A stretch of DNA of 64,000 nucleotides from the NCBI GenBank assembly GCA_020091685.1, contig CM034612.1, positions 24,327,158 to 24,391,157 of the forward strand. Direction: 5' to 3'. Below are positions 39,101-47,399 of the stretch, piece by piece. The DNA comes from Lutjanus erythropterus. Lineage: Eukaryota > Chordata > Actinopteri > Lutjaniformes > Lutjanidae. The translations under genes were made by a program, and so were the position numbers. The number at the start of each line of letters is the position of its first letter. The stretch's first letter is position 1. The notes beneath the pieces are model-generated. The model did not search any database and was not told the origin of the DNA. It saw only the letters and a list, made by a program, of their open reading frames with translations.

Positions 39101-39570
39101 CTTTTACAGTTTGCTATTTGAAACATAACTTTTACTTACAATGGAATTGTTTACATTACGTCATTGTCACTTTTACTTTTTTTAGTTTAAGATTTGAAAG
39201 CTTTTTTACATCTGTGATTGAAAAAGTCTTGATTTTTCTCATGGTTTCCTGCACGCACCTGTTGCTGCATCTCAGCCAGCGCTCACATATTTCTCCCTTC
39301 AGAGCACCAGTACACTCTGCAGCTTGAAAGTGATGCTGCTGCACGAAGACACTTTCACTCCTCTTAACAGCCACAGACATCCTATACCGTATTTTAAAGG
39401 CATTCTGCACAACTACCAGAAAGGAAACACCATGTCCCATCAAAATAAAAGCACAGACCCATACAGTCATGCTAACTCAGTCTGTCTCTGAACCATCCCA
39501 GGTGTAGATGCATTAAATTGTACTCACTGAGAGAAAGCAGCAGCCACGTGATCCTGATAGTCGCTCTCAT
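12748..39570 (-). CDS. podxl: podocalyxin, whole gene (eight coding exons)
   Basis: The exons at 39570-39528, 20832-20284, 19777-19521, 19425-19402, 15108-14976, 14864-14824, 14716-14597 and 12948-12748 have compatible phases and sum to 1368 nt, or 455 residues. The protein has a signal peptide, a Ser/Thr/Pro mucin ectodomain, a Cys-containing membrane-proximal domain, one membrane helix and a 75-residue tail. The tail block [16 protein letters not shown] and the C-terminal DTHL identify podocalyxin of the CD34/endoglycan sialomucin family. This is an anti-adhesive apical protein of podocytes, endothelium and epithelia; the tail is known to bind NHERF PDZ proteins and ezrin. At 455 residues it is shorter than the human protein (about 530-560), mainly in the fast-evolving mucin region. 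The first intron is 18.7 kb. Confidence 0.93.
14597..14716 (-). CDS. podxl: podxl exon 7: transmembrane helix
   Basis: A 120-nt exon, phase 0 on both sides (cactttaag acceptor, GTGGGT donor). It encodes KKTTDNKT just outside the membrane, with an N-K-T glycosylation sequon. The helix [20 protein letters not shown] follows, then [13 protein letters not shown] with the basic stop-transfer HRRK. The juxtamembrane basic stretch is where the family binds ezrin. Confidence 0.95.
14824..14864 (-). CDS. podxl: podxl exon 6: membrane-proximal
   Basis: A 41-nt exon with acceptor tatcttacag and donor GTAAGA. Joined to exon 5 by a split Val codon (G|TG), it reads [13 protein letters not shown]. It ends in phase 0 and continues into exon 7. 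Confidence 0.92.
14976..15108 (-). CDS. podxl: podxl exon 5: Cys-containing ectodomain
   Basis: A 133-nt exon with acceptor ttaccttcag and donor GTAAAG, phase 0 to phase 1. It reads [20 protein letters not shown], then [20 protein letters not shown] and IKGK. The two cysteines match the second half of the four-cysteine stalk domain of mammalian podocalyxin. The first half, with two more cysteines, is not seen in this gene model. Confidence 0.93.
15109..19401 (-). other. podxl: podxl intron 4
   Basis: 4.3 kb. It contains repeats of the 'tgttcatcagtgtgac...cacttgttg' type at about 15200-16400, a TTATAAC array at about 17360-17730 and a copy of the 'agctaaagagccagatattt' repeat at about 17900-18060. 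I looked on the minus strand for a phase 0 to phase 0 exon carrying the two missing stalk cysteines and found none I could support. Confidence 0.6.
17900..18060. repeat. dispersed repeat, 'agctaaagagccagat' family, copy 1
   Basis: 'ttagcagctaaagagccagatatttccctcgagagctggtggagaccaaaacggagctaaaaggagaatga' in podxl intron 4, same orientation as the copies at 25000-25200 and 27755-27860. Confidence 0.65.
19402..19425 (-). CDS. podxl: podxl exon 4: 24-nt microexon
   Basis: Acceptor ttttcctgcag, 24 nt, donor GTAAGACT. It encodes YSLNTKHE in phase 0 on both sides. Strong splice sites and matching phases support it, although it is too short for coding statistics. It could be skipped without breaking the frame. 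Confidence 0.75.
19521..19777 (-). CDS. podxl: podxl exon 3: mucin domain with Thr microsatellite
   Basis: A 257-nt exon, acceptor cttgtcgaag, donor GTGAGA. It starts with the split Gly codon (G|GT), then [13 protein letters not shown], a Pro/Ser/Thr stretch ([20 protein letters not shown]) and a slippage-type threonine tract ([20 protein letters not shown], 19545-19618). It ends VPEKKNFS in phase 0. Dense Ser/Thr predicts heavy O-glycosylation. Confidence 0.9.
19545..19618. repeat. podxl: ACC/ACG-type coding microsatellite in podxl
   Basis: Plus-strand runs of ggt, with gat, gct and cgt interruptions. On the minus strand they encode Thr runs broken by Ser and Ile about every four codons. 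It is a likely site of repeat-length polymorphism in units of one codon or one TTTS block. Confidence 0.85.
19866..19980. repeat. (GTAT)n/(GT)n microsatellite
   Basis: Compound GTAT, GTGT and ATAT repeat of about 110 bases in podxl intron 2, upstream (in transcript sense) of exon 3. Confidence 0.9.
20284..20832 (-). CDS. podxl: podxl exon 2: end of signal peptide and mucin domain
   Basis: A 549-nt exon (acceptor cccttcttag, donor GGGAG|GTAAAA), phase 1 on both sides. Joined to exon 1 it completes the signal peptide with SFLLHHVSS, then the sequon NST. The rest is almost wholly Thr, Ser, Pro, Ala and Val (for example [20 protein letters not shown]), a mucin-type ectodomain with many O-glycosylation sites and no cysteines. 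It ends DSKG before the split Gly. Confidence 0.93.
21990..22680. repeat. minisatellite, AGAATAAAGTTGAAATGTTG-type unit
   Basis: Some 35 degenerate copies of (t/c)(g/c)agaataaagttgaaatg, about 20 nt per unit, some doubled with 'aagttgaaatgaagttg'. Short related runs occur at 24575-24640, 28090-28330 and 36970-37200, the last two in both orientations, so the unit also spreads outside this array. Confidence 0.85.
22957..22992. repeat. (CA)n microsatellite
   Basis: About 17 uninterrupted CA units in podxl intron 1. Confidence 0.97.
23260..23600. repeat. dispersed repeat, 'aacttaaactttctag' family
   Basis: 'ctcaagttaagtaaacttaaactttctagtatttattt' and 'cttcccagcatgcattgt' recur, diverged, at 38610-38770. 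It is a non-coding repeat; the ends are not defined. Confidence 0.5.
24068..24112. repeat. (AC)n microsatellite
   Basis: About 21 AC units in podxl intron 1. It explains the Thr-His and Val-Cys repeats in open frames here. Confidence 0.97.
24236..24786. mobile_element. foldback DNA element with ~130-bp inverted arms
   Basis: The left arm (from about 24236) and the reverse complement of the right arm (to 24786) share ordered blocks: a 'cttctatgacatcc'-like start, 'acaaacat', 'ataatctgctt..agcactg', and 'ataatgctttata'. The arms are over 120 nt with scattered mismatches and indels; the centre holds 'gaagggtcttacttgagttc'. The right end reads gttacc. This matches a foldback type common in fish. 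It has no coding capacity; target duplication was not resolved. Confidence 0.7.
25000..25200. repeat. dispersed repeat, 'agctaaagagccagat' family, copy 2
   Basis: 'cagcatttagcagctaaagagccagatgttg' followed by 'ttggtggagaccaaaactgagctaaaaggagagtgaat'. Diverged copies occur at about 17915-18060 and 27755-27860, and a trace at 43910-43970. It has no open frame; the ends are not defined. Confidence 0.65.
25634..25933 (-). pseudogene. orphan open frame, 99 residues, possible gene fragment
   Basis: Minus-strand ORF with normal-looking codon use: [20 protein letters not shown], then a polar Ser/Glu/Gln/Thr-rich stretch with [17 protein letters not shown] and a [11 protein letters not shown] segment, ending TEVTQVINW. 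Composition suggests a cytoplasmic tail; the two YxxV/YSE-like tyrosines might be signalling motifs, but they do not fit the ITIM consensus well. The DNA is less AT-rich than its flanks. It lies in podxl intron 1, same strand. I do not recognise the family. It is either the last exon of a nested gene or a fragment carried by a repeat. Confidence 0.3.
26560..26890. repeat. minisatellite, 'gttagctacatgatgtatg' type
   Basis: Degenerate tandem units mixing 'acatgatgttag', 'taagtgcatggcataa(a/g)ttaact' and 'gacattacatacatg' over about 330 bases; unit about 45-60 nt. Confidence 0.65.
27755..27860. repeat. dispersed repeat, 'agctaaagagccagat' family, copy 3
   Basis: 'gcatttagtgattaaagggccagatatttttctcaggagttggtggagaacaaaaacagagctaaaaggagagtaaat', about 85% like the copies at 17900 and 25000. 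Confidence 0.65.
29100..29345 (-). mobile_element. Tc1/mariner-type transposase 3' fragment
   Basis: Read on the minus strand, 'ctgtttcagcaagacaatgt...ctctgcacaaagcc' followed by 'gaagaatttggctgga..gcctcgagtcctgacctcaacc' matches the QDN...H and PQSPDLNP region near the C-terminus of a Tc1-like transposase. The frame is broken and both ends are missing, so it is a relic. The open frame at 29106-29300 ([13 protein letters not shown]...) is one reading of it. Confidence 0.6.
29913..30671. mobile_element. non-autonomous hAT-like element with exact 8-bp duplication
   Basis: The left end is tgcGGATCTGCAACCTGCAG; the right end in inverse is CAGGGATCTGCAACTTTTAG. Just outside, GGTTAGGG occurs at 29905-29912 and again at 30672-30679, as expected for a hAT 8-bp target duplication. 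Removing the element rejoins a TTAGGG-like repeat whose intact relative lies at 63750-63920. The inner sequence carries two other repeat families: the CACTGTAAAAA-type interior (30058-30300) and 'aaagggatagttcacccaaa' (from 30362). No transposase is present. Confidence 0.75.
30362..30540. repeat. dispersed fish repeat, 'aaagggatagttcaccca' family
   Basis: 'aaagggatagttcacccaaaaatgaaaattcagtcattatctactcacactcatgccga' is a word string I recognise from abundant teleost repeats. It is nested in the hAT-like element at 29913-30671. Confidence 0.65.
30748..30770. repeat. (GT)n microsatellite
   Basis: About 10 GT units at the end of the TTAGGG-like repeat unit. Confidence 0.9.
31313..31340. repeat. 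(CA)n microsatellite
   Basis: About 13 CA units in podxl intron 1. Confidence 0.95.
31735..32310. repeat. ~34-bp minisatellite, 'gctacttagctactttcctactctaaaatat'
   Basis: Around 17 tandem units of (t)gctactta(g/a)ctacttt(c/t)ctactctaaaatat, 31-36 nt each, with 10-25% divergence. There is no open frame longer than the repeat explains. Confidence 0.9.
34535..34888 (-). pseudogene. orphan open frame, 117 residues, unrecognised
   Basis: Minus-strand frame open from just after TAG (34891-34889) to TGA (34537-34535). It reads [20 protein letters not shown], then [80 protein letters not shown] and a short tail. The first in-frame start-like codon is a GTG, so it may be an exon; ttatcag at its 5' side could be an acceptor. 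GC content is well above the flanks and residue use is globular (LVRFLQ, IFINIPV). I do not recognise a family. It could be a terminal exon of a nested gene, a retrocopy or a piece of a mobile element. Confidence 0.35.
35240..35410. mobile_element. SINE-like tail fragment
   Basis: 'gtgagtcctgcctgtggccctttgctgcaggtcattcccccactctctctccccctttcctgtcataac...tatcaattaaaggcataaa' matches the 3' part of a tRNA-derived fish SINE as I remember it. The tRNA-like head is not seen, so it is 5'-truncated. Confidence 0.5.
35515..36126 (-). mobile_element. hAT-like element with internal satellite, 5'-truncated, inverted copy
   Basis: About 30 units of 'aaaagatgtaacaagac' fill 35515-36010, then 'cttttacttgagtaaagaagt', 'tatctgtactt', and an end reading acttttgccacctctg (36111-36126). 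In inverse this is the same start and the same satellite as the element at 55547-56517. The other terminus is not found here. Confidence 0.65.
36960..37205. repeat. 'agaataaagttgaaatg' family, both orientations
   Basis: Short direct run (36970-37045) followed by the reverse complement (37045-37195, 'acatttcaactttatttttgacatttcgactt'), a possible hairpin; relative of the array at 21990-22680. Confidence 0.6.
37378..38226. mobile_element. non-autonomous hAT-like element, near-perfect TIRs
   Basis: It starts CAGTGGTGGAATATAATTAA and its right end in inverse is CAGTGGTGGAATGTAACTAA; 29 of the first 31 positions match. It is 849 bp with no transposase. A second family ('gtggaagaagtacttagatcctttacttaag') is nested near 38000. 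No clear 8-bp duplication was found. It matches a very abundant fish hAT-derived type. Confidence 0.75.
38600..39100. repeat. dispersed repeat, 'aacttaaaatttctag' family
   Basis: Relative of 23260-23600, with 'ttgttggctcaacttaatc' and 'gaacatgttttctcaag' words also found at 15300-16350. Non-coding. Confidence 0.5.
39528..39570 (-). CDS. podxl: podxl exon 1: start codon and signal peptide
   Basis: ATG at 39570-39568 in the context aacaggATGa, then [13 protein letters not shown] and donor CTCA|GTGAGTA in phase 1. Joined to exon 2 the N-terminus is [20 protein letters not shown], a clear signal peptide (basic n-region, Leu-rich core) before the mucin domain. Phase match and function of the joined product support the start; the intron is very long, so transcript evidence would be useful. 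Confidence 0.82.
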
Positions 39571-40100
39571 CCTGTTTCTTCTCGTGTCTTCTCCCAGATG
39601 GATATGTATCCTTCATGCAGCACTGCGCTACAATCCTTCACTTTAGATCTGGAGACGTTTCAGTGATGAGAAACCAGAGCCTGACGCCGTCCTGTCACGC
39701 CTTTCTGCTTGAATTTGTATCTCAAGTAAATGATCTCTCCCAATGTATTGTTCACTTTCTTTTTCTTCTTCTTCTAAACTGAAAGCCAAGAATGCTTTTG
39801 TCTGTCTCCGCTGCTGCTCTCTGTGCAGAGTTGGGGATTTGAGAGGGAAGAGTGTTTCTGCGTCTCCTTGGCTGTACCGTTGTCCCTCAGTGTGTCTCTG
39901 TCTCTCCCTCTTGCTGCTGTATTGTGCTCAGTCAGTCAGTCAGTCCTCTCCTCAGTGTTTCAGCTGTTAGCAGACCAGGAGCACTGCCCACCCCCCCCCG
40001 ACTGTCCCTGCCTCCCTTATCATGAGGAACCAGGGGCAGACCCAGTCCGGTCCAATCCCGCGCTGCTGCTGCCGGGAGGTTTTGAATAACAAAGGAAGCT
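39571..40100 (-). promoter_or_regulatory. podxl: podxl 5' UTR and probable promoter region
   Basis: Sequence upstream of the podxl ATG (higher coordinates on the minus strand). It is GC-richer than its surroundings between 39780 and 40080 and has a CCCACCCCCCCCC run near 39988 that could bind Sp1/WT1-class factors. No TATA box was identified and the transcription start is unknown. Confidence 0.35.
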
Positions 40101-40279
40101 GTGAGACAATGTGTTCCCCCCTTGGTTTTGATTCTTTCCTAAAATGGTCCATGACTCAAGGACGAGGGGTGAAGTCACATCAGCACTCGTGTTGTTTGAT
40201 CAGGGGAAAGGCCTGTTTAGATTCACGCAGTCAGCATGTCTTCATGTTAGTGTGTCCTCCTCCTGCTAACGTTTTCACA

Positions 40280-40870
40280 TAAATACAGGCAGAAGTGCAA
40301 ATCAAGTCAAGACAGGCAAGTCACAAGTCAAATCCCAAGTCTTAAACTTTGAGTTTCAAATCCTAAACAATTCATATTAAAAATGAGTCTCCAGCCTCTT
40401 TGGTTTACAAAGTTACTTAGCTTTTAAGCTCACATAAGCTAATGTTAGCTAAGCATTAGTTTGTGAACTATTTTAATATTAGCCTTGACTTACCATTCCT
40501 TCTGCAACTTCAACAAAGTTGAATGAAGTCGGAAGTTGTTGCATGCTGGTCTGTAACTTTTCAACCCACACAATGCCATTCATTTTTTGTTGACCACCTC
40601 ATAGTTTTTGTATGCTAACAAAATGCTAGCATCATTTTTTCAACTGGAGCTCAGTAACATAACGTCATTACTTCATGGTTCTCTCCTACAATTTGATTGG
40701 ATGCTGCTGGACTGGTTGAAACAAAGCGAATCTGGTGGTAAAGCTATAATATGGAACATTTCCACATTAAAATGAATAAAAAACGCTAGACATGTGTTCT
40801 AAATTTTGTTAAGCTGTGTACTTAGATTATCACGTGTCCAACAATGTTCAAACACAAATAAATCTGTAAT
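40280..40870. repeat. 'aagtcaagtctcaagtc' hAT-type repeat, diverged copy
   Basis: 'gacaggcaagtcacaagtcaaatcccaagtcttaaactttgagtttcaaatcctaaac' and then 'gctaatgttagctaagcattag' parallel the better copy at 43074-43735. Confidence 0.55.
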
Positions 40871-43073
40871 TTTGTCAAGGTAATGGTTCATTTCCTCCTA
40901 GCCATTGCTAGCTATTTGCTAGTTGCTATACTACAATACTATACAACTGATACATCAGAGAGTGAGGCAGGAAGCTGCCAAACATATCTAAACATCCATA
41001 ATGTTGTTCAAGTGTCATTTTATTTGTCAGCATTCATAGTGTTACATCTAGACCTTGACAACAAAACTATAGACTAAGCCAGCTCAGTTTAAAGCTTAAT
41101 TTGTGTCAGTAGTGTTAATGATAGTTAACACTTTCATTCTACATCGGAGACATTTTCATATCAGGTAGCATAAACAGTCAACACAAGCAAAAAGGCTTGT
41201 TATCTCGGCCAGGCATAAGCCTGGGGGGATGAATTATCCTGGGGGCGCAAATTGTCAACAACTGCTAGGCTGAAAACAAGGCTTACCTAACCTGTTGCAG
41301 GCCATATATTAACCTTTGTCATCCATAGAAAAGTCACACTTCATCAGCATCTGCATTCTCGAAATATATGATCCTCTATGGTTCTGCACAAAACAAGATG
41401 AATACATTAAAAAAAATCATCTATAACTCTGTAACTTAATTCTGAACCTATTTCCATGACATTTGGTTTGTTACTGTATTAAGGGAAGAAACTGAACATG
41501 ATAGTTCTTACTTGTTAAAATTAAATTCAGTTACAGGAGTTGATCTAATCAGCTCTATGCCGAAACATGAAGCTTCTGAATAGCCACAACTTCCACTGGA
41601 CCAGGTAACATCAAGTTTAGTTTCAGCTTTTTTCAGTTTCTCCAAAAACATAGATTTATACAAATTTTATACTGATGTAAAGCCACCAGGTTGCTTCTAA
41701 TATCCTAAACACATAACAAAGTATTCTAAATAAATATCATTTGTCCTGTTCATTCTTTATACAGTGGACCCCACAATGCTCAGTTACAATACTATTACAC
41801 TATGTATCTTAAAAAACTGAGACTACAAAAAAAAAAACTCAACTGGTTGCATTTGGCAGTTGTGGCAACATTGCAGTAGGTGCTTCACCATCTGTTGCCA
41901 AGTGGAGATCTGCACTATAATGAATGACCATGAATGTCCAATTCCCTTTTTTTCTCCCTTTGCAGTATGATAAAGATCAGTCACAAGACAGCACAAAAGT
42001 CAAATGATTTAAAATCCTTCATTTTACAAGCATCATTCACATGTAGGAGAAACTTGAATGAACCCATCTTAGTTGTGTCTTTTCTTGCTTCGGGAGTTTT
42101 AAATGATGAATATTCATTTGTTCCTTTTTCCATTAGAGAGCAATGACAGTTTAATTTACTCTAGAAATGGGCGCATTGGTCCAGCTGGCGTCGTGTTTGA
42201 CTTTTGGATTAAAGTCAGGGAGTTTGGCCAGATTGTTGCCCTGCAGGAACCACCGAGTTGACTCAGTCGCTTGTAGCCATGACGACGGATATTCACAAAC
42301 GTCCCAGGAATTGCTTTCAGGGCACTTTTACTATGCCTCCATTCACTTAGCTCCAAATCTCCCTTGACTGACAGGTCACGACTGGATTTAATCCAGATCC
42401 TACTCTGAAAGCAAAATGCAACAACAACAAGCACATCCACTTTTATAAAAAAAGACTTTGTAATCATCTAACTGCTATTGTGCTTTTAGGGACATGATGC
42501 AAGCTGCACTGGCTGTTGCTGGGAAGTCTGGGGAAAAAAATAGGAGTGATAAGATCAGGGGTGTGGAGGCTTTCCTGGGTGTTTCCTTCCACTGGAACAG
42601 TTAGGAGTCATTAATAAAAAGCTTTTGAGACTGAGCTTTAAAGACATGGCCACAACATTAGTCACGCTCGGACTGCAGATCTGCAAAACGTACACTAACT
42701 GATCTGAGGATTGCTGTGTAATTGTGTGTGTGCGTGTGCATTAGGATCATTCATGCTACAGCACTGTAGGCGTCTGCCCCTCTGTTGGTACTTGCCCTGT
42801 GAGTGTTTGTGTTAGCCTGTATTTGTTCATGGGCATTTGAGGTATTTAAGCCCCACATTTGTTGCATGTGTGAAATCCCTCAGTAACAGTTATTTTGACT
42901 TACTTGTTGAGCGATGCATTAGTTCACTAAAAGCTCTGCTAGTCATCAGGGTGGCTAATGCATCTATCAGAGTGAACTCTGAAATCTTTAAAGGCCATTA
43001 GAACTGACAATGAGTGAGAATGTGGACAAAGTGAAAGCAGCAATACCACAAAGTAAAATACTTACTTACAAGC
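40871..43073. other. intergenic, no gene seen
   Basis: AT-rich single-copy-looking DNA upstream of podxl. A 103-residue minus-strand frame at 42156-42467 (MITKSFFIKVDVLV...) lies in a somewhat GC-richer patch but has no supporting splice sites or recognised motif. Confidence 0.5.
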
Positions 43074-43735
43074 AGACATGGGACCAAGTCATGTTTTTCA
43101 AGTCACAAGTAAGTCTCAAGTCTTCGGACTCAAGTCCAAAGTCCTAAACTTTGAGTTCCAAGTCCTGAACAAGTCATAAAGTAACAGTGAGTTTCCAGCC
43201 TCATTGATTTACAAAGTTACTCAGCTGTTAAACTAACGCTAGCAAAGCATTAGCTTGCTCACTGTGTTGATCTAAGTGTTTGCGTCTCTGTCTGTAAATA
43301 TCGATCTGTCCGTTTTTTGTCCAGTTGTTGATCATTGCATAGTTTTCGTATCCAACCAAAATTATCTTTATCATCATTTCTTCCAAATGGTGGTCAGTAA
43401 TGTAACGTTAGCTCTTTATTGTTCTCTCTTGAAACTTGATTGGATGTTGTTGGATTAGTTCAAAAACAGTAGATCTGGAGAATTAATTGTTGAATTGTTG
43501 ACTGGCTCAGAATGAAGAGCATTAATGTTAGCTGATTCAGGAACTGAAGAGAAATGAATTGATTTGTGACTTCATATTTTTTAAATAACAGGCTTTTTAA
43601 TATTTGGGCTTGAGCGAAGGCATAAAGTACTTTTGTTTTTGTCAAGTTTTGATTTTGTCAAGTATAACATTATCAATTTGTGACTTGGGTCTGACTCAAG
43701 CCCAAGTCATTTGACTCGAGTCCACAAATTGCAAC
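43074..43735. mobile_element. non-autonomous hAT-type element, 'caagtcacaagtaagtctcaagtc'
   Basis: It begins near 'gcagacatgggaccaagtc' and ends near 'gactcgagtccacaaattgc'; both ends are built from AAGTC/GACTT words in opposite orientation. The copy at 40280-40870 shares its interior. No transposase. Confidence 0.55.
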
Positions 43736-44470
43736 CAGCCTTTTTTTATTCACTCAACCAAGATTGTAAAAAACTTATGATCAGCTAAAGAATCCTGCCA
43801 ATATTGAGGCGGTACCTTTTCCAATGGAAAGTGTAATAAGAAAAGGACCTAGTACCAAAAAAGTCCTGTTGAGCCGAGCCGTACCATTCAGTTGAAACAC
43901 AACAAAAGTAAGCATTTAGCTAGTGAACTTACTGTAGTGTGGTGGAGGCCAAACCAGAGCATCTAAATCTTACTTTCATCTGTGACCAAGATATTTGAAC
44001 TTCTTCACTGGTGGCAGTGACTCATTCACAACCTGGAAAAAAGTCTTAGGCACACAGATCATTTTTTAGAGCTACTTTTGATTTCATAAACAAAGGATCT
44101 TGTATCATTTTAAAAAGTATTGACAGTTAGGTACTTTTGACAGCCTTAAAAGAGAGCAATCCATTTCCTGAGTACCATGGCTGCAGACTTCGTGGTGCTG
44201 ACTCTCATCCCTGATGCTTCATACTTAGCTGCAAACAGCCTCAGTGTGCACTGCTGATCATGATAATGATGATGATGAAGGCAGCAGAACCAGCTTATCT
44301 ACAAAAGGCAGAGTTGGAATCCTGAGGCCATTTGGTAACCAGTGCTCACAGGAAATGTGCTCAACTTTTACCCAGAAGTTTGACACAGCAACAACTCTGG
44401 TTACACTTGAATCTAATGGCTTGTAGAGCATCACTGTGGTCATTTTGTGCCTGACATTTTTACACCCGAT
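43736..44470. other. intergenic, no gene seen
   Basis: Contains a trace of the 'gctaaagagccagat' repeat near 43910-43970 ('ggtggaggccaaaccagagc'). The 60-residue frames around 44244-44443 do not look coding. Confidence 0.5.
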
Positions 44471-45008
44471 TCAGCCAGGATAAAGCAGAGAGTAAAACCC
44501 AACTGGAGTTTGATGACTGAGCAACAGGATGTTGAACAAATAGTATACGAAATTCCGTGTTTCACGTCTACATTTAAAGCTTTTGTGTCGTTTCATGCGA
44601 TTTAGCCTGCATTTTATGAGTTTTGGGTGGGGTGCAATCCACTCCCAGCACTCCCTGGGTTGGTTCACCACCATCGGCTGCAGTTTCCCAGCCACCTTGC
44701 AGCTCTCAAGTTTAAAGCAGTGACACACTTGACAGTTTTGCACAAAATGTTTGACTTCAATATACAGTATACCAGAGCATGCAGTCTTTTGTAGGTCTTT
44801 TACCTTCCAAGTTGCTGAGCCAGGGGGTCCTCTTGGAACATCTGCAATAACAATTTGATAGGTATTTTTGTGAGGCAATTGTAGCATTTGATTTATTTGG
44901 TCCTCCAGAATGGTTTTCTTTATGCCGTTCGTTTAGGTGACTTCTCCTTTGCCCATTGCCGCCTGGTACAAACGCAGACAGTCTGGTTTGTCCTGCTGAA
45001 CTCTCCAT
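44471..45008 (-). mobile_element. Ty3/gypsy-type LTR retrotransposon integrase relic
   Basis: Minus-strand frames at 44757-45008 and 44471-44887 give ILYIEVKHFVQNCQVCHCFK followed by ESCKVAGKLQPMVV. This matches the region of the integrase zinc finger where the paired cysteines (CxxC) precede a K.AG.LQP motif in gypsy-type elements. The reading frame is broken after the motif, and the DDE core, reverse transcriptase and LTRs are not seen nearby. It is a decayed fragment with no host function evident. Confidence 0.55.
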
Positions 45009-47340
45009 ATTTGGTCAGCTGAGGTGGGCATTTTGTGCAATTTGGTGCAATCAAGCTGGTCTGGGTGCCCCATCAATCACTTATCCTGTACCTCGTGGCT
45101 TCTCTGTATGGCCCAAATATTTTTATGCTGGGCACACTGGAAGAAGTTTGATTTTGTGTTTGCACCCACAAAGTCACATCTGATGAATGTCTGAGTGCGC
45201 CTGCATGCATGACTGCCAGCAGCCTTCCTAAGTCCTGCAGCTGGTCAGAGGAATGTCATGTTAGCTTTAGTGCTTAAAGAGCGGTTTGATCCTGGAGCTC
45301 CTCATAGATTTCACCCTCCATTACCTCCATGTGGCCTGGATGATGCACCTCATCAGGCCAGCTGGATCCAGGACAGACAGGGTGTACATGTGCATCAGCG
45401 GTTCAGTGGACTGAGATCAGTGAGAAAATGACAGGCAGAGGGAGGGGGACAGGGAAGGATGTGTCACAGAAGCTTCCTCAATGTGACTGAGTGTCACTGA
45501 TCTGCCTGTCAGGTGTAAGTCACAAGCAGGAAGGATGTTCTTCATCCACTTTGATGTCAACTTTTGCCACTAATAGACTGCTGATCACAACTGCTTTGTA
45601 TCTGAAATAGCTTGTTGGATATTTTGTGCTGATATTCAGCAAAAATGTTTATGTAAATCTGAACACCTTTATGCCCAAAACAAAATAGGCATACAGTTGC
45701 AACTTTCTTTCCTGTATGGGAAAACATTGTTTTCCTGCCTGAAAAAAAAAAAAAGTACGCTATAGATACAGGATTACTCCACACCATCCGTCATGTTTGT
45801 TGTCATGTGAAAACATGAAACCCAAACTCCCAATCTCAGTGTTGACCAAAGGAAAAAAAGCATCCATCTGTTTACTTAGGAGTTTCTCATTGCCTAAATT
45901 ATGAAATCACTGTTCTCTGCCCAAAATATGCCAGTCAGAGAGTGTTTTGCAAGTTCATTATAGCAACTTAAATCACTATTATGTAACTATTCTACCCAAA
46001 AATAACCGCTTCAAAATCATCCTGATGCCACACAGACTTGCTGCTCTGCCTCACCTCTCTGTGATTTACAGAGATTCCTGATGGAGAGTGAAGTAACCGC
46101 TAACTGTTGTGAAACCATGAGATGTGAATCCCATGGAGGGTGACCAGACGTCCTGAAAAATTCAGGAAACTCCCAAATTACTTTTTTTGTCCCAGACATG
46201 AACAGTTAGTGACAGATAATATGAACAATTTATGAATCTGTAAAAATACTTTGATCAAATCTCTTATGTGGACTATCATACCTGCTGTTAAAAAAATCTC
46301 ATTCATTTTTGTAAAATATGTAAGAGTACCATCTGATTAGGCTGTTATAAATAACTGATTGTTGATGTCAGTCGACCTGTTTAGACCAGATGACGGAAAG
46401 CAGGTGCCACTGTGGGAGGAGTTTGTGATTAAAAAAAAAAAAAACTTTCATAAAAGATGTTTAAAACATCTGGAAAGTAGCTGTAACCTGTGCATATCAT
46501 CCTCAGAATTGTAACTGATCTTCATAATATTCGTAACAAATGTAAATGATTCTAGCATTCTAGTTATTATAGCAACTACCAAGAAATACCTAGCAGGAAA
46601 TGCACTGTCATCTTGGATAAATTTCAGATTGAACATTGCTGGAAACATTTGGGATATTGTAACCAGAATCAGAATTTTAACATTACAGATGCTCCTTTAC
46701 AAGAGTATAAAAATATCTCACATAGCGCAATTAGAAGAAAAAATCTAAAAATATATTTTATATAAAATATAAAAAGTGTATAATATGTACAATCTGCCAA
46801 ATATTCACAAAGACAAAATGACAATAATAGATAATAAAAAAAATCTATAAACAGTGAATTTATATTCCTTATTTTCCCACACAGTAATATACTGTTATTA
46901 TATATATGCTGTGACATACTATAATAGAATAGAAGCAGAGATATAAAATAACAAATATAAGAATTAAGTACACACTGTGCATCATATAAGTAATTACACA
47001 ACTCACCAAAATTGATAACATATGTCTGGTGTTTTTAGACATTTCAATGCAGAAATGTTACATCATCTCCTTTTTGATATGCCAACTTTTAGCTCAGCCA
47101 AACATTTTTTTGTTGTTGATTTTGGAAATATTTTAGCTGTCTTTCACGTTTCTGGCATCAAAATACTTTGATGAAGTTCCAAGTTTTCTCTAAATTTCAC
47201 TTCTTTCAGGGGTGAGAATCTTACTAATACTACTTACTAACTAATGAAATTCCAGGTTTGTTTTTCAGTCATGGGGGGAATCTCCATCCTATGATCATGG
47301 ATGTCAGAAGCATCTGACTTGTCACAGCAGCCGAACATCG
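45009..47340. other. intergenic, no gene seen
   Basis: AT-rich. The stretch 46660-46980 is extremely AT-rich with many TATA words. I see no supported coding exon on either strand. Confidence 0.5.
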
Positions 47341-47356
47341 GTCACCCTGATGTAGA

Positions 47357-47379
47357 TGTGTGTGTGTGTGTGTGTGTGA
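47357..47379. repeat. (GT)n microsatellite
   Basis: About 11 GT units at the left edge of a GC-rich patch. Confidence 0.9.
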
Positions 47380-47399
47380 GGTGTGTGTACAGTTAGAAA

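Larger units (their letters stand above)
20833..39527 (-). other. podxl: podxl intron 1 (18.7 kb)
   Basis: Phase-1 intron with donor A|GTGAGTA. It is mostly interspersed and tandem repeats, entered separately, plus two orphan open frames (25634-25933 and 34535-34888). Stretches not entered separately are AT-rich with no coding signal I can support. A GC-richer stretch close to exon 2 (21300-21620) and purine-rich GC stretches at 31080-31320 and 32740-33060 could be regulatory, but I see no diagnostic motif. Confidence 0.75.
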
